A stretch of DNA of 60,000 nucleotides, taken from Tubulanus polymorphus (lineage: Eukaryota; Nemertea; Palaeonemertea; Tubulaniformes; Tubulanidae). The DNA lies in the NCBI RefSeq assembly GCF_964204645.1, contig NC_134030.1:10478278-10538277 (forward strand), written 5' to 3'. Numbering within the stretch: the stretch's first letter is position 1; the number at the start of each line of letters is the position of its first letter. Shown here one piece after another: positions 23,538 through 36,600 of this stretch. A program made the translations under genes and the position numbers. A model generated the notes under the pieces. It was not told the DNA's origin. It did not search any database and worked only from the letters and a program-made list of their open reading frames with translations.

Positions 23538-24294
23538 TGAAGTTTTGGCGCAACGCTTTGAACTTAATATACGATTTTCAAAAGCCCTTTGATCCGTGCC
23601 TTCACTAGGTACAGAATCACTCGAGTCAAATCCACTCGTTTCTTTTCGTCCTTCAATCGAATTGGAAAACTAGGAATCGAATTAAATTCTTTTACGCGAT
23701 TAGAATTTCCACGGTGCGGGAGTGCGGTAAAAGTGTTTCGGTCGAATTATCTAATCAAAAGACGCGATTTATTCGATACGGTTTCGTATCAATCGATAAC
23801 TCGAAACTTCTATTCCCGCGTAGTCGCTTTCAATCCAATTAAACCGCGACTGATGTAGAAACTCGATTTATTGGAACCTGTCCGCTCCATGAACGGCGAC
23901 AAACGAAAAAAAATCGACGAAATATCAGGCGAGATTTTTTTTTTACGAAATAGACAAAATCTAGCGTGATCCTATTCATGAGATTTATCTGCCGCAAATT
24001 ATAGCACACGCGGGGATATGCGCGGCTTCCGATCACGTGATCGCGGACAATCAATCAAAAGTCCTTTTTTTCCTCTCTCTCTCTCTCAGTCGAAGTAGCG
24101 GTGCGGTAAAAGGATTCGATATAGACTCGTCGATGTCGTCACACTGTTAAAAGCAATGAATAAACATAAGCCTTCTCGAGTCTCACTCGTCGTCGGTCGT
24201 CGTCGTCGAGTTGCGATGTGCGACGGCGACGAAATATGCATGTCATCGGGGATCGATTTTCTTTCAAGACGGAATCGGTTCGAGAAGTATATAC
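23538..24294. other. no feature recognised
   Basis: Unassigned sequence with a short (CT)n run near 24068-24090 and CGTCGTCGTCG near 24188-24210. No exon or repeat partner identified. Confidence 0.6.
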
Positions 24295-25202
24295 CGTCGC
24301 TGTTTTCGCTAACCGACGTATCTCGAAAAAATGATTTTTGAGTTTAATCCATTAAAAAGATGAGGGAAGTGCATACTTTATTTATACATACCAAAATAGG
24401 ATTCTACCTCTTTTGGTTTCTGACCCATATAGAACCCTGTATGACGTATCTCATATTTATGGCAAAATCATTTTTTCACTAACCGACGTTAGTTTAGATG
24501 CGCCACTTAGTGAAACAAAATTACATGAAATCACGATCTTAATCATATTTCACTAAGAGACGTATCTTATCTAATCGTAATTGCCACAATGGAAAAATTG
24601 CTAAATAAGTTCAAATGGAGTTATTTAACATGGAGCACGCCCAAGGAACACGATTTATTGTGTAGCCGTTCCTAAGTTGTAATTCTTGTAGTTAACCTCA
24701 TCATTGCTAAACAAAAATGATAGGGTTAAAGTTAAAGATTGTTAATATATGTGAACAATTGCTATCAAATTGAAATATTGTTTAATTTTAGACTCATTGA
24801 GTTATAATTTTCTTTACATTCGAAGAATGAGTCATTATTCATATCTAAATGCATATAATTGTTTGTTTAATAGAGAGACGTATCTACAAAAACAGGCAGT
24901 TTTATTTTTCACTAACTGGCGTATCTAACAGGATAAGGTGTAGTATCTGGTGAAAATCAGAAATTTTTTTTCACTAACCGACGCACAACTTTGGCCCCCT
25001 AAATTTGGAAAATTTTTGGAGCTTGACTAAAAACAATAACACCGTATGATAATTAAGGTAAACCTTTCCATTTTGGAAAAATATAATGTTGAGATGACAT
25101 GAATATCTATACCGATCAAGCTACCAAACATTTCCCGATTTTCAAATGCCATTTGTGAAAAATCAATTTTTTGAGATACGACGGTTAGTGAAAACCGCGA
25201 CG
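24295..25202. mobile_element. ~908-bp inverted-repeat element with reiterated terminal motif
   Basis: Terminal inverted repeats of about 46 bp: the left end CGTCGCTGTTTTCGCTAACC is the complement of the right end GGTTAGTGAAAACCGCGACG, followed inward by GACGTATCTC. The core CACTAACCGACGTATCT recurs inside at about 24476, 24550, 24880, 24908 and 24968 in either orientation and with mismatches. No long ORF, so non-autonomous. The reiterated subterminal motif resembles transposase-binding-site clusters. Superfamily not assigned. Confidence 0.75.
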
Positions 25203-27270
<2,068 letters not shown>

Positions 27271-27769
27271 GCAGAATAGCCACAATCAAACGTGCAGAGA
27301 AGACGATGTGATAAAATCCATTTATGTACAGATTTAAAGAAATAAAAACCGATAATTTATTGAATCACAAGTATATTCGAAGACACGAAGTTACAATGTA
27401 ACCCTAGATATCATCGTCAGGTGAAATCGAGACGACGTGTCTATCAATATATTTTTTGATTCAAGAAATTATCGTTCTTTCATACATTTAATCTGTAAAT
27501 AGTCGGTTTCTATCATAGAAGCTACGCTTGCTCCTTATACCCGGGTTAACCGTTTCCGCTTCGCCTGAAACGCGGGTTCAATGCAGAGTTTTCCGCAAAA
27601 AAACTTTGTCTGAGAATCCGTTCTTAAAAAAAAGAGTTCACCCCGCACTAAACCCGCATTCGCATACTACTCAACATTTTATTCTAGTATAGACGGTAAA
27701 TTTGCCGTATCATATTCAACGTTCAATGCCGCGTTCGGACGCAACATTGACCTTGAACTTCAATCACGG

Positions 27770-28254
27770 ATGTTGATTCGTACTACATTGAAGCTGAGTT
27801 AAGGAACGACCTAATTATTCCATATTTCAAGGGACAATTAAAGAAACACTCATTAAAAGTTATAGGCCCCCAATTCTGGAACAAATTAAATACAGATATA
27901 AAAAAATCAAAAAGTTTATTCGCTTTTAAAAAGAGGCTCAAACATTCCCTTGTTGAGCGATATTCGTAATTTATTATGTCAATCAGTGTATGTATGTCAT
28001 TGTCAGTCAGTATATGTATATGTATGTCAATACGTTGTATTATGATCGGTATTATGTCGTTTTTCTACTCTATTTCATTTCATTTTATATATTTTCTATT
28101 CTAGGGCTGCTTTCTTGTATAAGCTAACTGTTGCTTCAAAGCAGTCCCCCATCTAATATCATTACAATTTTAATGTATTTGTTTATCCATTAATTCTGTA
28201 AAAATTTTACATGAAAATAAATCATATCATATCATATCATATCATATCATATCA
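27770..28254 (+). mobile_element. LINE retrotransposon 3' end
   Basis: 5'-truncated non-LTR element. The frame ending at the TAA near 27968 reads RNDLIIPYFKGQLKKHSLKV, IGPQFWNKLNTDIKKSKS and LFAFKKRLKHSLVERYS. GPxxWNxLxxxIKxSxSLxxFKxxLK is the usual C-terminus of non-LTR reverse-transcriptase ORFs. It is followed by a ~270-bp 3' UTR with an AAATAAATCATATC end and an (ATATC)n tail (28221-28254), typical of CR1/L2/RTE-type ends. The upstream coding part is missing. Confidence 0.8.
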
Positions 28255-28706
28255 AGTGTAGACGCGCTACTCGCAGGGAACGCGGGAATCCGACTAGTGT
28301 AGACGCAGATATACGTCATAAATCGCATCAACTCGAGTAGCCTTATAATAAAGACAATCACAGTGGTCAGTCCGCGGATAACCGATTTAGAATAGTGGAT
28401 CCACGTGACGCAGACAAGATAGTGGTAATTATGATGGGTTTTGATGCGTGCAGGGGAAACGAACAGTGTGATAAGATTGACTGCTTGCGCTATCGATATC
28501 AGCAGTTTCATGTGCGTGGTCAAAAGCTATCTAATATATGTAACTCGTACGGTTGCATTTTCCATCAATGCCATACCGTAATGGATCTTTAGGACTTGGA
28601 GAAAAAGTCACCCGCGATGGCATCGTTTGCCAACCGACGCACACACGATGCAAGGAAACACGGAAACTGGCGTGAGAAAACGTGTTTCCGAGCGTTCACC
28701 TCGTGC

Positions 28707-29203
28707 CATCCTGCCCGGCAGGGACTCGAACCTGATGGCATCGAGATTGCCACGGTACGAAACCCTGCCATACTAGACCGAATGCGCAGATACACGCGCA
28801 GCTTCGATGATTAGCCAGGGCATCACTTGGGAATCCCTCTAGAAGGGCTTTCCCAGTGACATTATCAAGAACTGTTCTCTACCATGTACTTGTCACTCAT
28901 AGGGAAAACCCATTACCATGTAAATCATCAAAGTTGGACATGCTTGCTACAAAGTGCACCAAAATTTCATCTTTATCAGCTGTCCAATCAGAAATCCTGT
29001 TTTATTTAAGCCCGGGTTTTCCCATTTATAGTTCTTCCGTGAAATTTAACTCAGCGATTATACAACTAGCAATCTGATTGATGCCGCAAGTTTTCGTGCG
29101 GCAAACATGCGCATGTACCTGCTCACTCCGTCTAGTGTGGCAGGGGTTCGCGCCGTGGCTGAGCGATACCATCAGGTTCGAATCCCTGTGCCTGGGGAGG
29201 ATG
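28707..29203. mobile_element. family B palindromic element with tRNA-like ends, copy 1
   Basis: Both ends carry the same ~60-bp unit in opposite orientation. The left end reads CATCCTGCCCGGCAGGGACT, CGAACCTGATGGCATC. The right end reads CGCCGTGGCTGAGCGATACC, ATCAGGTTCGAATCCCTG and GGGGAGGATG. Each unit has a TGGCTGAG (A-box-like) and a GGTTCGAATCC (perfect B-box consensus) pointing outward. The interior (CCAATCAGAAATCCTGTTTT, GCCGCAAGTTTTCGTGCGGC) matches 50640-50780. This copy has about 150 bp of extra interior sequence. Confidence 0.75.
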
Positions 29204-30271
29204 ACCTCGTGTGCGTTTATGAGAAAACATGATTTCGGAAAAGGATGTTTCTTTCAGTGTTTTTTCCGTATGTTTCGATGTTTCCCTGTTTGCTGTGTGC
29301 GAAGGGCTTTCAAAGTTGATCGTCCGGTTAATCGTCCGTCGAATGTACCCAAGGTTGTAGGATACGTATACGGTCTGCCCTTCTCAAATGTGAAAACTCT
29401 AAACCATCTCCGAGAACAGCAAATCAAATACAGTTTGAGTCGTCGTGTACTGAAGAAAGAACACCGTCAAAACAAGTCTATACGAAAGATGTTTTTAATG
29501 TCGTTATACAATGTTCATTATGTCGTTATCAATAAGTAGTCACGATCCCAGGAAATACTTTCATCCTTTTGGGGCCTGGTACCGGAGAAGTTAATAGTGA
29601 CATAATATGGCGATCGGATGTATGTAAGAAATCTGGCTGAACGCCAAGAGCGCAGAACGAGCTTAATTACCGTCACCCAATTATGGAAACGTCAACTTCG
29701 TTCACGGCCAGACGATAGAATGCGACTGAAATCGACTACATCGAATATGTCCGAAAGTGTAGAAAGACATTCGGAATATTCTCTCGGCGATCGCGTCGCG
29801 ATTGTAGAAAGTACTTCAAGAAACATATTAACTCCGAGACTCGATACTGTTTTAATACCACTCTCCGACCGAAGGTAAGTGCCGCGTGGACGCCGTATAT
29901 AACGAACGCTTTAGAAACGGCCTGATTACTTCCGATAGACGGAATTTTATCGTCGACTGGTCGTGGACATCAAGCGCCATCATCGTTCCGCTACTTCCGC
30001 CTTCAACGGATACGATAAAAGACCGCTAGGCGTAACATTCAGCGCCGACTCCATCATCATTTAGGCGTGAATCGAAGTATTCGGTGATCGCTGTATATAC
30101 GCGGACACGCCGAGGTTCCTCGACTGGATCTTTTCAACCGGAACCGTTTCTTCTGAAAATAACCCAAAGGCAAGCCACAGGCGACAACGGTTCGCGTGTT
30201 CACAGTCGAACCCTGAAATTACCATGCATTAGTTTCCATTACATTTAGGATATGTTATATCTAGGGCCAAT
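29204..30271. other. unassigned, with one weak exon candidate
   Basis: The + strand open frame 29618-29876 ends at a GTAAGT donor (29876-29881). It could be an exon of an unknown gene but matches nothing I recognise; see findings. The remainder is unassigned. Confidence 0.4.
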
Positions 30272-30577
30272 AGCTAAATTTAGTCAGGACAACTTAAATG
30301 TCGACCCCGTTCCTCAGTTATGAGGTCACCTCGAAGGCCATGTCGCTGAAAAACAGAATTTATATTGCCTAGTTCTGCCGCTATGTAGCGCACTGGGCAT
30401 ATTCTTCGCTTACACCGAATAAAAGACCCCCATGATAACATTGTACCCAAGTTTCATCAAGATCGAGCCACTAACAACGAAGCTAAGTATCTGAATGACA
30501 GATATACGTAGAGACAACAAGACAGTAGGAGAATCTGATAAGGGTCTCAAGAAGGCCCGAAAACCAATAACGACGAA
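30272..30577 (+). repeat. family E repeat, copy 2
   Basis: Same block order as 21325-21610, with CGACCCCGTTCCTCAGTTAT and TTGTACCCAAG shared exactly. Confidence 0.8.
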
Positions 30578-33462
30578 TGTTACAGATGACCCTAGATCCC
30601 AATTTCTGGATCACGTGACATCAATACGTACTTGTCTTCTTCGCGAGACCGATCACTTGTCAAAAAAGTCCTCGGCGAAATACGGAAAATTCCATATGAA
30701 ATATTTATATCAATATTTGCATCGATGCCTAATTTCAATGCGCTCCTGAACAGCTACTTGATAGATCTGATGCTGTCAGATATAAATTGCTGGCTCATAA
30801 CGTTTCGCAATATGTATGTACTTAACTGTTCTAGCATTATTATAGACTATGCACTGGGGGATATCGCGTAAATAACGCGCATATTTTACAGAGAAAGCTT
30901 GGAGTAAATATTTGGAAAGGAAATTATCATCTACTGTGGACCACGCCCAAGTCGGATTCGGATACGATCAACTCAGACTAACCGGGTGTTTGAAAAAAAC
31001 TATTTTTCTGACACTAATGAAATGTATAACATCCAATTCGGCTATCATAGTATAGTAGTTTATTCGTCATCACCACTATGTACAAAATTGACAATAACAA
31101 AATAGATTACAAACATTGAGCAGAGCCATAAACACAAGCTCAATATCAATATCGGTTCTCTTTTAAACCTACCAATGAGGCTGCTCATAGTTGGAGCGGA
31201 TTTAATGAATACAGGTTAACTTTGTGCCAAATTGAAGGAAATTTACAGAGAAATGACTTATTGAAAATGCTGGTTTTGTGGGTCTTGATTCTAGGGTGGT
31301 TTCGAGCTCTAATATTAAATCTATGATTTTAAGAAATTTCTATAAAATAGATTTACAATTGGTCGCGGATGTTGGTTATTTACAAATCGCTCAAGTCGGA
31401 CACATTTTTGCGGTCCTAAAAGATCCGGCTCGAGCGAAATCCGCCGTATTGAATTCATCGGAATTGTCGATCGGAATGTGTTAGATGTCGGAATGTGCAC
31501 GGACGACAGCATGCGTCTCCCATCATGTATCGAACGCTTCAGATGGTTTGAGCGAAATCCGCTGTTAGTACGGCGAGGGTTTTGACGGAAGCAAAATAAA
31601 GAAAAAAAAACGTTAAATCTATTCGCAACTGCGAAGCGTTCGGGAGAATGTATTCCTAGAAATCAATTTCAATATTTCTTCTTTTAAGTTCGATTCGAAG
31701 AAAAAAAGATTCGATTTAGAAAACATAATTTTCCGTTATTTCGTCGTCCGCGGATTTAATCTGCCGTAAACCAAAGTATCAGAGTGTCGTCGCGCGGGCG
31801 TATGCTCAATTTTTCTTCCTCCCGTATTTGATTTTCTTCTAAGGTATCTGAGAAGCGAGATGGCAGTAGGCAGATTACACGCCGTACAATTTAGCCACGT
31901 ATGTACGACAGTTGTGCATGACTCTGATAGTGAAGGAAAAAACTATTATACGAATGTCATGAGAAAAAAAAGTACAATACATTAATAGACATGTATTGAG
32001 CATTATGAGATCCTGTTTTCTTTTCCGAGTTCGACAAGTTCGCTAATGCGTGATGTACAGTCATTGGTCACGTAAGAAATTAACAACTGTGTTAAAAGTT
32101 CGTTATTCGAATCCTTCAAAATTGGAAGGACGATGGGGGACGCGTATATGTATATGATGAAAACAGATTGTTCTTCTGAAAAACTTTATCGATTGGCTTA
32201 CCTCTGTGGAGGCAACATATGTTCTTTGGGTTCGATCGAAAATACAGATTTTTGGTTCAATGGGTTATTTGAATATTTCCCTATTGAAAGGTCCCCCGAA
32301 GAATCATCACTAAGAAAGAGGTTCTTAGGAGAACCTGTCCATGAGAAATGACGGGTTCACTGGAGAAGCTAGGGGTTCAACTAAAAATGTTCTATTTTAA
32401 TAATGGCTCTATATTAAAATCAGGGGCTCCTTCGTTAGAGGTAATCCATATACTGAACTAGCAACTCACTTATCCCTTACCTTATTCACTGAATGTGTTC
32501 TGATCCGTTGGACCCAGTTCCACAGTTCTGAGTTAAATTTGACTCTAGAAGTAACTCATTGAAAATCAACTAACTCTAACTCACAACAGGAACCGGGCAC
32601 TGGAGTTCGCGCATTTATGATAAGGCTGAATGAAATGTTAATCGATTTAAGATATAAACGATACTTTTTTATCTACCCGGTACAAGAAGAAAATAATACA
32701 ACGTAGTAACCCAGATATAAAACGTTTTAAGTAATGAAACTTAAGGAACTAGATTCGGAAGTGTCACAGTATGAACACAGTATTAACACTACTGTTACAG
32801 TTTCGTATAAACAGTATACAGTATCTTAACAGTAATACTGACTTATCGGTATTTGAATTCGGGATGCCGAGATTGTTTATCCTGTTTTTCGGACGCGGAG
32901 TTCATCGAAGAACGATGATAAATTGGCCGCAGCTCGTCGTGTGTCCTAGTTGACCCGGGTTTCAACCGCGTTCAGTGCGAATCAATCACTTTGTTATCGG
33001 TTTGGTGGGATTTGCGCTATCGATCGGCGGCCGATCGACTATGACGTCAATTCTGGCAAAGCGAATGAAATCACATCCGCTCCGATTCACCGATGTATAT
33101 AGGACTATCCCCCTAGGGATAGGAAAGCGGGATTCTAAAGCGATATACGCCGGCTTTTATCGAGCGCGGGTAATGATTTTTATTGATGCCCTCGGGGGTA
33201 TCATCTTTTTCCGCTAGTCGTAGGCCAAGCTATAGAAAGCCATAGAATCGGTATTCATCGTAAAGGTCTTAGGGCCAGTTCCATGAAAGGTTTAACATCA
33301 ACTTATCTCCGAGTGACGTACAGCGCATACCGTTTGCACCCAAAACACTATAGATTAAAAAAAGATCTATTTTCTCGAAATTTTGTAAGCTATCATCTGA
33401 TATGTTGGTTTCCATAGACGGGTGACTGTATGATATCAATGAAGTAAAAAGCCCACATGAAA
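30578..33462. other. no feature recognised
   Basis: About 2.9 kb with no repeat partner in the window and no coding segment I can support. Short ORFs on both strands lack domain signatures. Confidence 0.6.
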
Positions 33463-33848
33463 CAAGAAAAACTAATTCGAAAGTGTTTTGACGCCATGAA
33501 AAAAAACATTATATTGCTTGATATTGAATGAATAATTTGATATAGATCATACAATATTAAGGATCAATAAATCAATTGGATTTGACGATTGTTTGTATTG
33601 ATCAGCAAACAGTCCCGAAATATTGATGACGTTGTGCACATCCTCTCAAAAATGCTTATCAAAAGTATAAAAAGGGTTATTGAATATATATGATTACGTA
33701 ATAAACGCCAATATTCAATGATTGTAAAAGTTGTTTTAGAACACCAATATTGATGACGAAGTGCACATCGAATCACAAAGAACCCCTTAAATAAAGCATG
33801 TTATGTATCAATGTATTTTAACATTATTGTAATGGTTTTTACGGCGCC
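33463..33848 (-). repeat. family A repeat, copy 6
   Basis: Reverse orientation: CAAGAAAAACTAATTCGAAA start, two blocks ATTGATGACGTTGTGCACAT and ATTGATGACGAAGTGCACAT (the duplicated internal module), end ATGGTTTTTACGGCG. Confidence 0.85.
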
Positions 33849-33920
33849 AATTAAATGAGAGCTTGACGTTTCGACCCCTTTCAAAATCAACTTCTCACTC
33901 ACCACATTCTCGCAGCGGTT

Positions 33921-34024
33921 CAAGTCCAGTATAGCATTAAATAGTTCCGATAAGATAGTAATTTCAAATACCAGTCCGATATGATCGGTTTTTGCTGGAA
34001 CTATCTAATGCTATACTGGACTTG
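33921..34024. repeat. 28-bp stem hairpin
   Basis: 33921-33948 (CAAGTCCAGTATAGCATTAA, then ATAGTTCC) is complementary to 33997-34024 with about two mismatches; the loop is 48 nt. A diverged partial repeat of the region lies at 34190-34250 (CAGTCCGACGTGATTGG). Probably a remnant of an inverted-repeat retroelement end (GACGTTTCGACC precedes it). Confidence 0.7.
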
Positions 34025-34876
34025 AGGCCAATGGATCTTACGTGGTATCATACTCATAAGTCAATAATTTGCTGGAATATCAGAACGTCGGTAACCTGAT
34101 ATATGTCGGTTTGTCGGTTTGTCGGTATGTCGGTATGGCGTAATGTACGTGTGATTAATAAGTTCACTATTGGCGGATTAATTTCATTACCAGTCCGACG
34201 TGATTGGTCTCTGCTGCAACTATGTGATCTTATAATGGACTTGAGCCCAAGCAGCTAAGAACCTTGCCGCTAATTGCTGTATTGTATTAACTGCACAATA
34301 TATCAGTTTTTGCAAGTGGCCCAAACGTCAAATTTATTTCTCATTTTTTTTCATCATATTGCTGGTTTTTTCTTCATTCAACTGATATATCTACACAAAT
34401 CTTAGCAATTGTCAGCCACGGGCGGTATTCAACAACCTTTCGGTCTACAGATTCTAATCGCAGACTCAAAGTATTAGACCATGTACATCGACAAACAAAA
34501 ACATTCTTAATCCGGCATCGTCGCCGTCCGACGTAGTTATTTCGTTAATCCGTTTACACGCAACATGTCGCTCAGTTTTTTTTTACCAACGCCGACGACC
34601 GGAAGATGTAAAATTGATCGCAACATTTTATTGCTACGCGAAACACAGGCTCGATGTCGATTTCACATTAAGAAGCAACCATCACGCGCGAAGATAAAAT
34701 GTCGTCGGTTTTTTTTTCGTCCGTCACAAGGAGAAAAGCTGAAGTAAAAATCGACACTTTTCTGACTAAATCGTTTTTACAGATGACCCATTTAACGAGG
34801 TGATTTGGTCGCACGATGGAGCGTCGGAATGGAACCGACTGTTGACGCTGTCTCGTGCCAGAGTATATGCCGTACG

Positions 34877-35168
34877 CAGAGGCGGGTCCAGAGCTTATAT
34901 TGAGGGGTAGCACCCGACAAGAAGGGCAAAAATTATTACAAAGAGGCACTACCCACGCGTAACGAAATGGGGGCTGTTGGCCCTCCCCTATGAACATTTC
35001 TAAAAATAAACCCCTGCAGATGAGATTTCCAAGGATTTGAGCTGGTTTCAACCAAAGAAAGATATTTAAAGGAGCCTTTCGAATTTTTGACGGGAATGAT
35101 TTTCAGGGCCAACTGAAAATTTAGAGGGTAGCACATGCCCCAGGTGCTACCCCTTGGATCCGCGCCTG
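34877..35168. mobile_element. MITE family F, copy 2 (hAT-like ends)
   Basis: CAGAGGCGGGTCCAGAGC start, GGATCCGCGCCTG end, 292 bp, interior as in copy 1. A solo 3' end of the same family is at 53763-53813 (AGAGGGTAGCACGTGCCCC, GGATCCGCGCCTG). Confidence 0.75.
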
Positions 35169-35483
35169 GAACGCATCCGTCTATTTCGCCGAAAACGTAT
35201 GGGGCACCGGTGGCCGAACAACATCTATATTTAACATAATATCATAATACATCATTTCGTAAATAGATCATCAAAATTTGCACGAAGTAACGTAGCAAAA
35301 AACCAGGCATTGATATTCGGGAACGCGGCGATGTGTCCAACGGTCCTAGCGAGAGCCTTTCGTTTCGCTAACGGTAAAGATACGCGAGTACGTATTACTT
35401 TCCTTTTTGTTCTTCTTTGAGGGAGCCTGAAGCTTTACTTCCCTACGGTTGCCCCATAGTTATTTTTCACATCGATATATTCG

Positions 35484-35910
35484 CATCCTCCCTCGGCCTG
35501 GATTCGAACCTGATGGCATCGTCAGACTCAGCCACGGCACGAAACCCTGTCACTCTACTGGACCGAATGCGCTGGTTTGCAGCGCGAAAACTTGCGGCGC
35601 CTATCAGATTGCCGGTTGTACAATCGGATAAACAATACAAAGAAAATCCAGGCTAAAATAAAATAGGAAATCTCATTGGCTTACAATGGCATCAACCTAA
35701 GATGCGCATGAAATTGCGCAATCGGGCTGTGTGGATCGTACCGCATCCTCCCTCGGCAGGGATTCGAATCTGATGGCATCGCAACACTCACCCACAAACT
35801 GTGGCAATATCGATGCATTTAGGTTCGAATCCCTGCTGGTGGAGGATGTTCGTATACCGTGACAAGTCTCGATGCCTTTAGGTTCGAATCCCTGCCGGGG
35901 TTGGATGATG
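35484..35910. mobile_element. family B tRNA-like element, rearranged copy 2
   Basis: The left unit CATCCTCCCTCGGCCTGGAT, TCGAACCTGATGGCATC is followed by the family interior in reverse orientation (35575-35730). Then come two more tRNA-like units head to head (35742-35849) and a fourth unit (about 35860-35910, TTAGGTTCGAATCCCTGCC). This looks like nested or rearranged insertion of the same element. Confidence 0.65.
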
Positions 35911-36430
35911 TATGTCTAAAACAAATTAACTTTGCATATTGTCATTACAAAACGGTTATCTCTTGATATAGATGATTTAGGAAATTAATGAAATGAAATG
36001 AAAATACAGGCCCAGTATGAAATATCATTACCCAGAGATGCGTAGATGAATATGAATCAGCGGATATTGTAAAATACGCGATAGATAAAATTCTCCTGAA
36101 AATGAATTTTGGTATATGGAGTGTCATTCATCGGTGGTAATCAGTATATTGCTCTGGCGAATTAATATTTCATCGTTTCAACATAAAAAATTCGCGCGTC
36201 AGTAGTTTTTGAAATGTCGTCGTAATGAAACTACTCGAGAAACACTTATAAACAGTCGCCGGGCCAAGAGCTTTGAGTATCGAAGGCTAAGAGGCATAAT
36301 CTCGGTATGATGCATCTCTTATGTTGGCGCATGATTATCAGGTACATGCGAAAGTGAAGTGGGTTACATGGAGCATGCGGTGCATGGGTACCTGTATCAA
36401 GTTGCTCGTGAATATAAGTCTCCACAATGG

Positions 36431-36600
36431 GGAACCGGCACCGTTACTGTGATTCCAAGTATGGCAGGCGAGGATCCGCCAGGTTCGCTAGTGGTTACTC
36501 GGTTATCGCGCTTCAATTTCTCCTCCATTTCGATTGAATTAGAATCAACTTTGCTCATTAGTAAATCAATTTCCAGTAAAGCTATACCCTACACAATTGA
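36431..36600 (+). repeat. family C repeat, copy
   Basis: GGAACCGGCACCGTTACTGT, then GGATCCGCCAGGTTCGCTAG. The 36359-36667 ORF that covers it is repeat sequence. Confidence 0.65.

Noticed and set aside
28720-29195. Functional tRNA genes at GGTTCGAATCC boxes (also 35500, 35820, 35880, 50830)
   Set aside because: A and B boxes are too close, there is no acceptor or anticodon stem, and copies are tied to a mobile element.
29078-29539. 153-codon + strand frame (and 50406-50894, 162 codons)
   Set aside because: Both overlap the tRNA-like palindromic element and its flanks; the residues reflect the repeat.
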